DNA from: Marsupella aquatica
Taxonomy: Eukaryota > Marchantiophyta
Assembly: GCA_973895155.1 (NCBI GenBank)
Contig: OZ316895.1
Coordinates: 6,324,001 to 6,388,000, forward strand
Direction: 5' to 3'
DNA: 64,000 nucleotides
Below, piece by piece: positions 12,344-26,300 of the stretch (positions within the stretch are counted from its first letter, which is position 1; the number at the start of each line of letters is the position of its first letter). The position numbers were made by a program, and so were the translations under genes. The notes below the pieces were generated by a model. It saw nothing but the letters and a program-made list of their open reading frames with translations, had not been told where the DNA came from and searched no databases.

Positions 12344-13865
12344 ATGAGAAAATCACAAAAATGTTGTTTTTCACACCTTTTCAAAAACTTGAAACTCAAC
12401 ACTGCCGCGTAGCCCACAAAGCTAGGAGTCCAATACTGAAAACCGAAATCAAAATCAAAATTTGACGAAAACGTTATTCAAATTTTGGTCGGGGTGGGTA
12501 AAACCTTGGGAAACTCCCCCGTTTTGACCACCTCAAGGAATAACCGAAATACCAAGTACAACTCGTCGTCGGAATCGCAATGTGATCGGTGCGCCGCGTT
12601 GCCAACTTCAATGGCTACAACCTCGCCGAAAAAGAATCAAAAAAGTTACCGTTCGACGGACGGAAACTTTGTCGGATGGCCGAAAAACAACTCTCTATTT
12701 TTTGGGAATATTCCCGCACTGTCCGACGGGTCTCACAGGGGGCCGTTCCCCTTGTCTAAGCGGTTAAAATGGAGGGTCACAGGGCCCGGGATGCGGCACA
12801 ACCAATGAGGAGGAGGAGAAAATAAATAAATTAAAAAAAGCACTTTAAAGGGGTCTTAAAGCCCCTGGAAAAGGCGCACATATTCGCGGCCACGCGCGCA
12901 TATTCGCGACTAGAATCGTGTATAAACTGCCAAAAAACGTGAAAAAACGGGTTTAAAGAGGTCAAAATGCGCGTATTTTTATGTATTCGGGCCGTATAAG
13001 GGCGTTGTGGGCCGTATTTTCACCAGAAAAAGCACATTTTCATGCTTAGAGGGGTGTGGGAGGCCGGGGCGCGCGCTGGGGCATATGGCAAAGTAGGTTT
13101 GTCGGGATTTGAAGGTATACAGGCCGTATAGGGGCAAAACAATGCCCTAAACTAACCTTAAAATATGCCAAAAAATGACACAAAGGCCGTGTTACAAACC
13201 TCAGGTGCCTCCGCTTCGGTTTCCAATGAGAAAAGTGATGACCGCTGACATGAAATTTTGCCGAATTGCACCGGCACGTCTGCAGCTCCACCAGAGAAGA
13301 GAAAACCTCCGCCGTGTCTTACTCTCTCCGCGTCAAGGGCCAATCCCAGACTCAAAACGATTGCCTCACCACGATCTCTCCGTTGAGCCTCAACAATTCG
13401 CGTTTCTTCCTCCGAGTCAAGCGTCACGACAAGTAATCCGGTTCAGGGAAAAACAAGCACCATAGCTTGTCAAAAAACCAGAACTCAACTTTCACTCGTC
13501 ACGACGCACTCGCTCCACAAACGCCAGCAAACCAGGTACCAAAACGACCAGCTCGCTTCAACCTTCAACTTGAGCTATAACATGCGATGCCTCCCGCACC
13601 GCATAGCTCACACCGTTGAAAAAACAATCTCTAGTCTCTCTCCCAAAATCCCGTCGAACAGGAATAAACCCTGAACAACACAAACTTCAATTCCTCCGCA
13701 CCACGGATACCGATCAGCAAGTTCTAACCACCGTTAGAAAGCCCTCTCACTAACCTATTTGCTCAGCCACACACGTTCAAGTTTCATGCGACGAAACCCC
13801 GAATGCAACACCAACAATGAACGCTGGAAAACCGTCACAAAAAAACCTTGTCACCTCCCAGGCAT
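12344..13865 (-). other. Long untranslated leader of the copia element
   Basis: About 1.5 kb separates the PBS from gag. It shares blocks with the leaders at 1-800 and 37711-38925, such as the tttttgggaatattcccgc block at 12693-12718 and a Pro/Arg-coding GC-rich tract. ORFs in it are not conserved in frame between the copies, which argues against a protein. Confidence 0.7.
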
Positions 13866-13877
13866 GCTCTGATACCA
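13866..13877 (-). promoter_or_regulatory. Primer-binding site (initiator-Met tRNA)
   Basis: The minus strand reads TGGTATCAGAGC two bases inside the 5' LTR, the classical plant copia PBS complementary to the 3' end of tRNA-iMet. Confidence 0.93.
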
Positions 13878-13879
13878 TT

Positions 13880-14224
13880 TGTTGAGCATAGACGACGATC
13901 GCAACGGCAAGCCCATGAACCATCCAACGCACAATAGTCGACACAGAGAGATACGTGGTTCACCTCCACATGAGGCTACGTCCACGGGAACACACAAGAG
14001 CTTTACTGCACTCTAGGCCGACCGGCCATACCAAGCATCCACAGCACAAGCTCTCCCTATCTCTCAACTGGCTCCGTAACAATGAGCCTGAGTTCCCACT
14101 CACCAAGCAAACACCGCTTGGTTATAGAGTGTCCACAACATGACTAACCTAACCAAGTCTATGACTAAGGTTAGCCTTAACTACGGTACAATTGTAACTC
14201 TAGACCTAAGAGTAAATCCTAACA
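13880..14224 (-). repeat. 5' LTR of the 7519-14224 copia element
   Basis: Plus-strand ends are tgttgagcatagacgac and gtaaatcctaaca, both canonical. The promoter of the element should lie here and read leftwards. The outer flank tgaac is the target-site duplication. Confidence 0.95.
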
Positions 14225-17200
14225 TGAACATGGTGGTATATGTAATGGCCATGACATATGTTTCTTGCCAAAATGTACACTTTTTGAAAGCCTTTTTGTA
14301 CACTTCATGTGTCTCACATGTTCATAAATCAAATATTAATTCACTTTTAATGGATAGGCGCCGCAAGTGATGCACTAGTACACAATAGGGAACCAGAATA
14401 CAAACTCACCCCCACTTCTTCTTTCTTACTTAGATGCCCAGAAACAAGGAGAATTTTGAAGTCATTTTTCTGGATTGGCAAACCTGACGAGGATCTTGTC
14501 TAAGGGAGAAACCCTAACAAGTTATGGTTTAACTAGAAAGGGCGACTTCTGAGGTTGACAATGGACATGTGTTGGCATTGAACTGAAAATAATGAGAATA
14601 AAATTTCTCCATGCTTTCTTCCTCTTCAATGTTGCATACCAAATTGTTCTATGCCTTTTAAAAACACTTTGTATGGAAATATCAGAGACAAGCCATAGAG
14701 AAAACACTTTGTAAAAACACTTTGTAAAAACACTTTGTACAAACCATGGAGAACTACAACCTTTGTCTAGAGAAATTCCATCTAGACCACATGCGGCATT
14801 TGGCTTTGATGGAATGCACTCAGCAGGGCATTCCATGTTCAATCCTAAAATACTTATAGACTACAGTATTCTGCCTATGGGATATTTGATCAGGAATGGT
14901 GATTTGACAAAAATCAAAGCATAGGTGACATATTGGGAGACAAGATACCTTAAGCAGGAGACCCAATAAATAGGAGAAATCAAGGAAGAAACCCCAGAAG
15001 ACCAGAGAGCCAGGAGTCCCCAACAAGAGTCCCCCACAACCAAAAAGTACTTACCCATTTATACCTCGCACGGTCACTCATGTTAAATTGACAGAGTCCC
15101 AAATAGGTGCTTTACCGCTTGTGACCAATGACCAGAACTTATACTTTTGGGCCATGGAAGTTTTTGCGGACCAGTTTGAGATGTCCGCAAACCTCAAGTG
15201 AGAGACTCCCAATGCAAATAGATGGTTTACCACTTCTGACCCAATGACCAGAACTGATACTTTTGGGCCCGGAAAGGTATTGTGGACCAGTTTGAGATGT
15301 CCTATTTGGAGGTCCTCAATCCTCAAGTGAGAGACTCCCAAGTCGATGGTTGACCACTTCTGACCAATGACCAAACTGAAACTGTTGGACTGGAAAATTT
15401 TGAGAACCAGTTTGAGATGTCCCACTAGGAGGTCCTCAAACCTCTGGGTTTTGGCTCCAGTCACACAGGTTATCCAGAAAGTAATGTGGCAGACTCCTAC
15501 CACTTGTGACTATGGTCTCTAAGAGGGACAAGAACTGGGCAAGAGTTTTGTTTTTCAAATGTGCGAGATGCCATTCAAATATGGAACAGAAACTTCCACC
15601 AAAGTTTATAAATTAGGGGAAAAAACAAAGTACAATGAAAGGAAAGGAAAAGAGGTCCAAAGAGAACTAACTCCAAACAAGGAAAAATAAAAGGTCACAC
15701 CTCACATGACAAAGTTGGGGAGCAAGGTCAGCTTCTATTCAAGGTATCGCATTTATTATCACCAAACCCGACACATTTTGGCTCAGTCAATTTAACTTTA
15801 TTGTATGAAACTTACCGTCAGCTTTGCTTGGGATAGAGAGACACTGAAGAGCCTCCACCACCTTGTAAAGTCCCCCTACTCACTTTTGGACTTTGGATAG
15901 AGACTAGAGAGACACTGAACGGCCTCCACCATCTGTGTAAGGCCTCGCCTACTCACTTTTGGACTGGGGATCTTTTTGCAGCCCTTCAGGTTTTGGAAGG
16001 GGGATCTTTCTGCAACGCTTCGGGTTTGAGACACCTTACTGTAGCGAACCTGACTGTTTGGAGCTAGTAGACTGTAGTGCTTACTTGACTTTCACAGCTA
16101 CTTCACTGTAGTACTTACTCGACTGTTCACCGTGGCAAAAAGTGGAGCTGTGGACAAGCTGATTGCAACAACGTGACGTAGAGTTTGGCCTGGGTGATTT
16201 TGCCAAGGTCGTTTTTGGTTGTGACGTTGTTGAATGACGATACACGCTGACGAATGGAGAGACATTCGAAGGTACGGAGTACAAGATATTTTGGAGGGGA
16301 TTGTGATATCGTACAAAGCCAAAGAATCCCACTGTTGAAACGCTGATGAAAGCCGGGGGAATCTAGGAGACAAGATTATAGTAGTGAAGGTCGGGAAATG
16401 AATTTTGTGGCTGAAACTAGTCTAATTCTTTGCCTTGCGTTCTCATTCCTGAATCCTGCTTGGCGGGCTGTGCAAGAGCCAGTCACTTGTGGGCAAATGG
16501 CTCCTCACTTACCTTCCTAAGCCCTGCAATCTTGAACAGTCGTCTGCAATTATTGAAACAGTTCGCTTGCGATTCAGCTGTTGCCACAGTAGCGCACTGG
16601 GGCCCTGGGAATAAAATCCATAGGGAGTCTCAATCTTTGTACCTCTCCTTAGTAGTCTGAGTTAGTGACAGCAAAACATGTGGCTGAAACTACACCTGGG
16701 ATGGGTTTTGGGCATAGAGGAGCATTAACTTTGAGAGGGCTGGTTGCTATCTCGCAAAAATGCTCGGGCAAAAAAGTGTGATCGCCAACTTGATGTCCTG
16801 CACATCTTAAGTGCATCCGGCACTGCAAAGTTTCATGGTTGCCAACTTGGTGTACCGCACATCTTAAGTCTGCATCCTGCACTGCAAAGTTTCAGCCTGA
16901 CTAAAAGCCCAAATCTCTTAACATTAGAGAGGTCCTAATGGATCAAGCTACCTTGAATGGGTTTATTGAGTGTTCAGTCTGGTTCTCAAATTTGCAGTCC
17001 CGAATCCGACGTTCCACAAAAGACAAACGAGAAGTTTAAACAACAGTACCCACGTAAATCAAATGAGATAAGCACAGCAATATACTTAGAATACCTTGAG
17101 CATCAATCCTGGAAAGAGAACCATGATTGGGCAGGATCGGCACCATCATTCTGCGTACTGTGAACTGTGAACCATGGCCCTCTTGGTAGGTCCAGCTACA

Positions 17201-19676
17201 GTTACTGCCTGTTCGGATGTGCTTTGAACGGTTAAACTATTGTGCACGTCATACTTCGAACCAAATCGGATGGGGAAGGATCTAGACCATTCTTCTCGAA
17301 TATCGATCCTGCGCAATCGAAAAGTGATACGGTCAATGGAAGGACACAGAGAGAGTAGCTTTCCAGAGAAAAGACCAGAGTACAATCCAGTACAGTCAAC
17401 CCAAATTTTTTCCAACTTTGAATGTGGTTCTACCCACACTTCACGAGAATCCGGACTATTTGGCAGCCATGCACGCCTGGCAATGTTGTTAATGTTGGCA
17501 CAGACGGATAAAATTCAGGCAGACACCCTGCTTGAGATTGTGCTATCACTTTTTTTAGACGGGACGTTGGCTCTCACCCCCTCCTCTTAAAGGTCAACTA
17601 ATTTGGTAGAACCAGTTGGGTCCCACATTTAGATGCCGCCTTCCCTTTTCTAAAATGCCTACTTCCTATTTTTCTAATGTCAAAAATCTATTTTTTTTCA
17701 TGAAGCTTGTAATGGAAATCTTATTTTCTGCCATGGACGACCACCCCTACCATTGGGCAAAGCTTGCTAACATCATTAATATCTAGAAAATCTTGCATTG
17801 ATGTGAATCCGCACACCATAAATAAAGCTGAACAATCTGAACACAAACACTTTGAAGTCTTGCTTGCACATCAAAAAGTGGCAAGTCACATACATTTTTT
17901 TAGAAAAACTATGGCAGGTTTCAGTAGAATACTCAGATTTATCATGGTATGGAATGGTTAGTACAATTTGTATTTTCACTTTTTGCTATGCAATTACCGG
18001 GCAGGAATCTTCACCTGGTGCACTGAGCCGCTGAGCGTGTGATCATGAGCAACATAAAATGATGGGGACTTAATAAACAAGTTTTCCAAGGACCCTCGTG
18101 CAGAATCTAGTCTTTACTTTCTCTGACTTCGATGTCGAGGTGGCCCTCCTCCTCCTCCCCCCCTCGCTCACATCTGTCGTAATTATTTAAGCTGTCCTGC
18201 ACCCGCCTCCTGTGCGCACTCGATGGTGTCGGTTAGTACGTTTTCTGAATACGCGGCTACTTTCCATTTCCGGCCCTACCCTTCCCAGGATGCCCCCCCT
18301 GGCCACTGCTGTTGCGGGCGTTGTCAGTTCACTCAGTTGTAATGAAGCTCTGGAGAAAAAACAAATGTTGGCGCATAGGTAACATCTGGCCGTCAGATGA
18401 CTATAAATTCAAAAATTAATGGACGCTTGACAAATTCTTCTGGCAGGTAGATAAGTACGGTGGATTTCTGACAAAAAGTGGGTGTCTACTGTCAACCGTA
18501 CCCAATTCCGTTGGTAAGGATCGCACTCGGAGGATAATCCAAGTGGCTGTTCCAAGTCAAGAGTTATCTGTTCTGTTGGGGATCGGTCTTTTAGGAACTT
18601 TTCTAGGAACTGTGCAAACTGATGTGGACCAAAAATTTTAATGTTTTAAAGTCATATTTGCCCGAACCAGAAGAAACTAGGAATATTTGTTTTATCTAAC
18701 TTTCTTAAATTAATTTTCACCGTCAGATCCTTCCAGATTTGAGGATATCTGTCGGATCTCTCTAGATTTGAGGATATATGTTGGATTCTGGTTACAGTGT
18801 CTGTGTCTAGGTGTCAAATTGGCAAAAGGAAGTCAAAAAGCCTAGTGAATACTGGCCAAAAGTAGCTTAGACTTTTTATAGATATGGTATCTAGCATAAT
18901 TTTGGCACCCTAAAATATGTTTGTGGTGGGGCACTAGCCCCGTGCCAATGAATTGCACAATCATTGTTGCATCCATGTGATCCATGTTACCATACTGTCA
19001 TAGGGGCCATGTTATCATTGCAGTCATTTTATTAGGTATGCAAGTTGAGTTTCAGTGTTTTTTTAGGTGGCGAAATTTCGCTGCATTCCACTTCCCCAAA
19101 AATCTTTAGCAAAATTTGCTATTTTTTTGTTGTCTCATTAGCCAATGTTTCACCTCATCCCAGGCCCCATTAGCCAGAATCTAACGGTCAGCCTTAAATC
19201 TAGGGAGATCTGATGGTCAAAAAAATCATTGAATAGGGAATCTTTTGAGCATCTTCTTCTTCACACACTTTACATTGGCCACTGGCGAAAAAGTGCAATC
19301 CTTAAAAAATACGCTGTTGAGTTTGCCTAAGAAAAGTGAAGTTAGAAATATATCATTTGAATGAAATGAAAACATTATGCATAACGGCATCTCCAACCCC
19401 ACCGAGTTGCTTAAAGGTCCTATATTTTGTTCACTCTACATATCTTTAGGAGCCAACTGAAAAGCAACCCCAACCCTGACGGGGTAATCTTCCCTAAAAT
19501 AGCAGGTATCAAGATATACCATCAGTAGATGGAGATCTTGAAAACCCAGTAAGTAGTCAACTCCTATATGATCTCTCCCATAGAGAGATCTTGAATCGGT
19601 TAATAGTAATTGAACTTTGTGAAAAATTTCCTCCAATAATATGAGTGATAACCCCCTATTCACTTTCACTATATCT
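14225..19676. other. No gene recognised; local tandem repeats
   Basis: Several ORFs up to about 140 codons exist but none shows a family motif. 14700-14740 holds three copies of aaaaacactttgt. 15100-15470 holds three copies of a roughly 116-124 bp unit that includes accagtttgagatgtcc, tcaagtgagagactccca and tgaccaatgacca; this makes the minus ORF at 15078-15503. 15835-15970 holds a duplicated segment of about 75 bp (agagagacactga.cggcctccaccac..., actcacttttggact). 16640-16880 holds another duplication (cttgatgtcctgcacatcttaagt-like phrases). Confidence 0.5.
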
Positions 19677-19840
19677 GAGACTATATCCCAAGCAGTGTTG
19701 ATAGAAATAACTCAGGTTCATTGTTATGAAGCTATTTGAGAGATAGGGAGATCTTGTATTACAGAGACTTGGTATGACCAATGGGTCTAGAGTGAATAAA
19801 GCTCTTGTGTGTTCTAGAACCTGTGGACGTAGACTCTTGG
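19677..19840 (+). repeat. Degenerate fragment of the copia LTR
   Basis: The phrases ctcaggttcattgttatgaagc, gagagatagggagatcttg, agacttggtatgacc, tagagtgaataaagctcttgtgtgttc and tgtggacgtagactc follow LTR order (compare 5745-5870). Both ends are lost. This is an old remnant. Confidence 0.7.
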
Positions 19841-22199
19841 ATGATCATGGACTTGCTCTTATGATCTTTGATCAACAAGGAAGGGATACATGAGCCTATG
19901 GTATACTATAATGAAGTAACTGGCCCAAAGCCTGTGCATTGCCCCTTTTTATTAATAATATTTAGAAGTGATGTCAAGCACAAGTATTCTTGAATGAGCA
20001 TAAGTGAGATGACTAGGCAATCCAACATTTTTGGGAGTTGGCAAGTCTGCCTAGAAGTTGGATTTGAAACAGAGTGTACAAGTTGTAGGAAGAGTGACAG
20101 GTTAGGCTCAGACTAGGTGCACAATGGCACCCTTTACGCCCATCTCGATGTTAGGAATAAGGGTCACTAGAACTAAAGGCCAGGTACAAGCTTCATTGGG
20201 CTATGAGAAAAAAAGAGAATGATTTTTCTCCAGAGCATGCAATTGATGTAGGGTAGCCACAAGGGGACAATACCCAAGGATCCAATAGGTACCCAGACCA
20301 GGAGGGAGAAAGAAAGTTAAACTAGGAACCCAAAGTAGGTCAGCCAAGGGCTAAGGAGACCGTAGTGCTTGAGATAAGTAATTTCATCAGTTATCAATCA
20401 TCTTTATCAGTCAACCTGATATCAGTTGGCACCTCATCTCAGAGAGACCACCAAGTTGCAACGTGAGAAAAAAAAACATTCAATATTTTAGGACACCCCA
20501 TAGTGAAAAAGTATTCAAATTCAAGTATTCAAGTATATCAAGTATTCAAATATATCAAGTATTCAAATATTTATAATGCCAAGATGGGGTCCGCTGAGGT
20601 GGGCGGGTATCCGTATGGTATAAACACCAAAAAAAATTTGGATTTGTTTTTTTCAACTGCCCAATTGAGATACACGGAGGTACAAAGGCCCCATCTCAAC
20701 TACTCAGCTGAGATTAAAAAAACATTTAATGCCAAAACTAATAATTGATACCAACAAGTGATATTAATTACCAGCCGCTGATAATTGATATTGTGTACCC
20801 AATACTCTTACTGTTATACACTACACCCACATATACACACCCCTTGCATGTGGAGGGGGTTTGGACTCTCAATTCTAGGCTATTTCCCTGGCCGACTGAC
20901 CGAAGCCAGTTGTTTATAATTTGTAATGAACTAAATCAATGAGTGTGTGGAATAAATAATCCCCCATATACTACTTTAAGCATCTAAGTATACCTGCAAA
21001 GAGATGAGAGGATTAGAAAAGACAGTGAGGATTAATCCACAACATTTCCTGGAGACTAAGTCACATCATTGTCCGGAAGAGAACACCACATCATTCCCTC
21101 TAAAGTTGACTATAGTTAGTTGACCCTCGTATGTGGTTTACCCCAGATCTCTATCAGACTTTTCTGTTCTCTGCTCAGTAGGGTGTCAGCCTTCTAGGCT
21201 TCTTTGTAGTTTCCTTTTTTGTGTCTAAGTTCCTTTGCTTTTAGGGGACCCCTTGGCTTGTTGGACCCTCTGGTCTTCTTGGGGCCTTTCCCCTCCTTGC
21301 TCCCCCCCGTCCTTGGGCCTGTCAATGGGATCCTGTCTCCCGGTTTGGCATTTTTGCCCTTTGGCATTGTGATATATAGTTCAGCATGGGTTAACATATG
21401 TGTACATCTAGACCAAAAGGTATCAAGACAAGTTGAACTACAGATCATAGTTGGAATGACATAGTTGGTTGAACACAGGTTGACACATGATTCTTGAACA
21501 AATAGGTCCTGAGAAAGTTGAGCTATCGGGCTTTGCATTGAATCCACTTGTTTATTGAGATTAGAAGACAACTATTGTGCCCATCCAAGAGAGGAATTAT
21601 AAATAGAAGCTAAATGAGGGATATGTGCAGTTAAATTCTCAGTGGCTATGTTTTTAAACATGGGTTCTGAGTTCACCATCAAAATCAAACTGACATAGCT
21701 TGCAACGTTTGACAAGATGCTTGGATTGACTCTCATAAATTGCATGGATTTACCAGACTTCAAATGTTACTTTTTATCCAGATAAAATAATTCATTTGTA
21801 TAATGCTCATCGTTTTGGGTGTCAAGAAGTGCTGACTTTTGTCCATCATTCTGTGTCTTTAGCCTTTAGGTAATACGTTGTTCTGCTTGAGCATCAACTT
21901 CTCGCCATCAAGAAGATTTTTAGATTCATTTGTTTCTAACTAAAACTTTGACACATTGTTTGTGATTCTAAATTCCTTGTCTCAAATATATCTGAATAGC
22001 GAGTTGTCAACTTTACATACTAGACTTACTTAGGTACTCTCCCATGCAAGTATCTTGCAAACAGCTCCCTAGGAATCTTCTAGCTTATTATCCACCCCAA
22101 CCAATGCACAATTTGAATTTCATTCCAGAGCATTTTGGGAATTTGTTTTTAAGGGAACTAGCTTGTAGGTTTATGTTATTGTTGTACGAGCTCAATACC
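19841..22199. other. No gene recognised
   Basis: Short ORFs only. A small run of aagtattcaa/tatatc repeats lies at about 20505-20575. No conserved protein or RNA motif was seen. Confidence 0.4.
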
Positions 22200-23345
22200 C
22201 GTGCGTTGCACAAAAGAAGTCGTACCGGCCAAGATGTTGTTGAGAAAAAAAAGATGTCGTGTAAGCCAAGAGGTCGTGGAGAGAAAAAATGTCATGTCGG
22301 CCAAGAGGTGGTTGAGAGAAAAAAAGATGTCATGTTGGCCAAGAGGTCGTTGAAAAAAGTTGTCATGTCGGCCAAGATGTCGTTGAAAAAAAGATGTCGT
22401 GTCGGCAAAGACATCATTGAGAAAAAATATGTCGTGTCGGCCAAGACATCGTTGAGGGAAATTACCCATGCATTGCACAAAAGATGTCATTAAGAAAACA
22501 AATGTTGTGTCGCCCAAAATATCATTAAAATAAGGATATCATGGCGCCCAAGATATTGTTAAGAAAACAGATGTTGTGAAGCCCAAGATGTAGTGTCCCC
22601 CAAGATGTCACTAAGAGGAAAGTATTGTGGCGCCCAAAATGCTCTTAAGAGAATGATCTGTTGTGTTTCCCAAGAATGATGTTCTTATGTGAAAAATGTC
22701 ATGAAGTAAAAAGATGTTGTTAAGAAAAAGAAGTCATTTTGCCAAAGATGGCATGTTGCCCAAAAGGTCATCAAGTAAAAAATTGTGTCAAATAAGTAGA
22801 TGTCATGTTGCCAACGATGTCGTTAAGTATTAAGATGTTGTTAAGTATAAAATGGTCAATAGATAAAGTATGTCGTTACTAAACGAGGTTGTGAAGTAAA
22901 AGATGTTGTTAAGTACATATCGGGCCTGATACCTGTGCATTGCACAAATGATGCATGTTGAGGTGAGAAAATATATCAAGGTGAGAAAAGATGTCGATAA
23001 GAGAAAAACCTTTTGAGCTGAGAAAAAGATGTCAAGGAAAGAAAATATAGCAAAGTGAGAAAAAGATGTCATATTAGAGATAAACATTGGGAGGTGAGAA
23101 AAATAAGTCAAGGAGAGAAAAGATGGTGAGATGAGAAAAAGATATCAATATGAGGAAAAAATGTTGAGGGTGAAGAAAGATGTTGTGGTGAGATAAAGAT
23201 GACCAGGTGAGAAAAATATGGCAAATAGACAAATATAATATATATGTTGAGGTGAGAAAAGATCTTAAGGTGAGTAAAATATGTCAAGATGAGCAAAGAT
23301 CTTGAGGTGAAAAGATCTTAATATGAAGAAAAGATGTCAAGATGA
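22200..23345. repeat. Long degenerate minisatellite (aagatgtc...gagaaaa type)
   Basis: The first part (22200-22480) repeats a unit of about 36 bp built from gtcggccaaga(g/t)gtcgttgagaaaaaa. It decays into shorter aagatgtc(a)ag-gtgagaaaa units that continue to about 23345. Three copies of a phrase containing the palindrome-like GTGC(G/A)TTGCAC and followed by aaa(a)gatgt sit at about 22200, 22470 and 22935, marking larger modules. Minus-strand ORFs here (ADTTSFF... repeats) are by-products of the array. Confidence 0.85.
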
Positions 23346-26300
23346 GAAAATATTTTATCTATATTTTATTTATATTTGAAATTATTTCAAAAAAATTAGA
23401 ATTTAGAATTTATTAATAAATTTAATTAAAATTTGATTAATTTTTTCAATTGTGACAGGTATGGGAAGGTTAAAGGGTAGCTGGGCAGGAACTTATTTTT
23501 AGAAGGGATGTATGGATAGATCTTAAAGTGTGGAAAAAATTATGTTTTGATAAACATTCAAGATTGATTGTCACTTTTTTTAGTTTGTAAAGGGACCGGA
23601 TCATGTATATGGTAAAGTGAGGTCTCCTTGATACTCTTGCATTACTAGAGACCCTCCTTATTTTCTTTGTACTATTAAATTCATTTTGCGCTTGGAAACA
23701 TTGCTCTCCATTTTCATTCACAAAAGAAATCATTCTTTCATGTTTTTCATTTTGGGGATATTATAAATTTGAATGACTACTATAATAAAAAAAAGTAACA
23801 TTTTATTATAGCTTTTGACATGGTCTTTGTAATCTAACTTATTTTTAATTAATCTATTTTAATTAAATTACTATCATTATTATATTTTGTAATGTTATAA
23901 TACTTGCAATAATATATAGTATCATATATGTTATGTACTTTTGTATTTCATGTGTATATCTCCTTGATACTAATGCATGTACATTCACTCTCTTGTTTTG
24001 TGTGCCCCATTGGTTCTAGCATTGGCTCCCTACTTTTGTGTCTCCCATTTGATTCCCTGTTTGTTTAGAATGTATTTATTATTTTTTGGTGCACACTAAA
24101 TTTAATATAACCCTTATTCCTTCTCTTTGACATGATTAATGTTTTTTGGACAGTGCAAATTTGAATGATCATCTCTTCATAAAAAGGCGCAACCTTGTAT
24201 TATAGTTTAGGATTGCATCCATATTTGGAAAGTTGACTGAATTCGAGGAAGTGGTGTTTTGCACTCTCCCTTTGAATCTGAATAATGCATGTACGCGCAA
24301 CCTTGTATTATAGTTTAGGATTGCATCCATATTTGGAAATTTGACTGAATTCGAGGAAGTGGTGTTTTGCACTCTCCCTTTGAATCTGAATAATGCATGT
24401 ATGTCAGGGAATTATTAATCTAGTTTTGGGTAAGAGAATGATACACTAGCTGACAAAATCAAGAAGATACCACATTGAGCAGTTGACAATAAAACCAACA
24501 GGCACAAGCCCAAGGCCATCAAAATATGGTCTATCACTTATAGCGAATATAAATCCAACTCATCAAATAAGTGCATGCCACTTTCTTCTTAATTTCTATT
24601 TCTTCTGGTCACTCTTGCTTATTTATTCCAAACTGCCAAAAAATCAAAAGGCCTCAACCGGGAGACATGATCTCTTAGGCAAAAGACTGAATCTTATCTT
24701 TCCTCACGAGTAGTTGGTGCATTGCACGTTTTCGTTCCTTTGTGCTGCTTAAATCAGTACAACCCTACTTTGGCACTGTTCTCCTTAGGGCTGCTCAATG
24801 TGCAGCCAGTGAATATTTTGGGATACACCTTTGACCTGCCCCTGATTTAGATACCCTCTTTGACAAAGATAATGTTGTCTAAACATTTTCATCAGGGAAT
24901 AATCTCAAATATTGTGTCTACACCATTGGTCTCAGACTCTTTGCGCGCTTCATCTCTTCCTAGCATGTACTCTGTAGTACCTGAGTCTTGATGGTGCATT
25001 ACCTCTTCTCATTTTGATGGTGCATCACCTCTTCTCATTTTGGGAAATCTCCACAGGCTCTTGCTCAATCATGGTTGGTCTTGGCATATCAATATGCAAT
25101 TCTATGCATGGGCACCCAAGTACACAGTACATTTCTTGGTGGAAAATCTCCTTGTAAGTCAAATGTTTTACTCTTCCCTTAAAGAGCACAGTGACAGACC
25201 AAATGGAAAGTGTGATCACAATTCTTATTTTGCTCACGGCCAAGTTCTGCAAATTTAGAGGAAAACAATATTTTCCAACCAACCAAAATGCCAATTGAAA
25301 CATTGATTGAATACAAAAGTGGACGCAGCATAATTATCCACTTTGGCATTCTCCTTGTTTTTTTGGCACCCTAGTAGTAGGTAGACTTTATGCTATATTA
25401 TGAGTTACATTTAACCTACTATGGCTTGACAATAACCATGGTCAAAACAGCAAGAAGTATAGAGGAGCCCACCATGAAACTTCCCAATTCCAAATTTTTG
25501 ACTAAAAGGCAAAAAATTAGTTGGCTATGTGCTGAACGCACGGCAGATTCCAAGTCCAAGTTCTAAGGACCTGAATGCCAATGACAAGATTCCCACTCAT
25601 GAATCTAAGTTGGATTCCACGTTGGATCCAGCTTTGGATTGAATCCAATTTCAGGAATCCAAATAATAAGAAAGAAGTCAATTCAGGCTTAGAAATCCCA
25701 TCTTGGTTCTGCGGATCCACTTTTGATTTGACCTTTGATTTCAACGGTTTTGTAAGAAAGAAGCCAATTTAGATCCAACTAAGTTTGATCCACCAATCCA
25801 CTTTTGGATTTAACTTTAGCTTCTCTGAGCCAGTTTACAATAGGAAATAGGTTGATTTGGGCTGAGGATTATCAAGTTGAATTCATGGATCCAATTTTGG
25901 ATTAGCCTCCAATCTGCTGCGTTTATTTGAACACCCATGCAAGCATCACTAACTACTACCAGCGCGTCCTGGGATCGCCAATGGATCAGACCTGGGCACT
26001 CAACGGAGAGGTTGGTGGCCAAGAACCCCTTGCTTTCTGCACGAGATAGCATTATTAGTATGCATTGCACATCAAAAGATGAAGAAAATTGTATATTAGA
26101 TGGACACATTTCAGGGGTCTAGAAAAGAAATAGACAGATTTGGGTTTAGAAATCCCAAGTTGGATCCACAAATCTAATTTTTCTATTCAAACCATTGCTT
26201 TCACTAGGGATCCAAAAGGAAAGAGGCTTTTAAGTTTGATGCATCCAAAACTGGACTTGTGGATCCAATTTTGTACTTCAAACCCGTACTTCAGGGATTA

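Larger units (their letters stand above)
7519..14224 (-). mobile_element. Complete, decayed Ty1/copia retrotransposon (Tork/Tnt1-like)
   Basis: The 6706-bp element has 345-bp LTRs at both ends (7519-7863 and 13880-14224), a PBS, a polypurine tract, and gag, protease, integrase, RT and RNase H in Ty1/copia order on the minus strand. The 5-bp duplication tgaac flanks it (7514-7518 and 14225-14229). I count about 12 differences between the LTRs, mostly transitions, so insertion is not recent. Coding regions carry several stops (TAG in gag; TGA and TAA in RT) and frameshifts in integrase, so it cannot move by itself. Motif style (WILD.ACSFHIC, RSDNGGEY, YVDD, ADAFTKV) resembles the Tork/Tnt1 lineage. 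Confidence 0.95.

Noticed and set aside
17146-17439. Minus ORF containing IWVDCTGLYSGLFSGKLLSL
   Set aside because: Coding-like in places, but I recognise no family, and the plus strand is open as well.
22176-22517. Phe/Thr/Asp repeat ORFs on the minus strand
   Set aside because: Generated by the minisatellite; no start context or domain.
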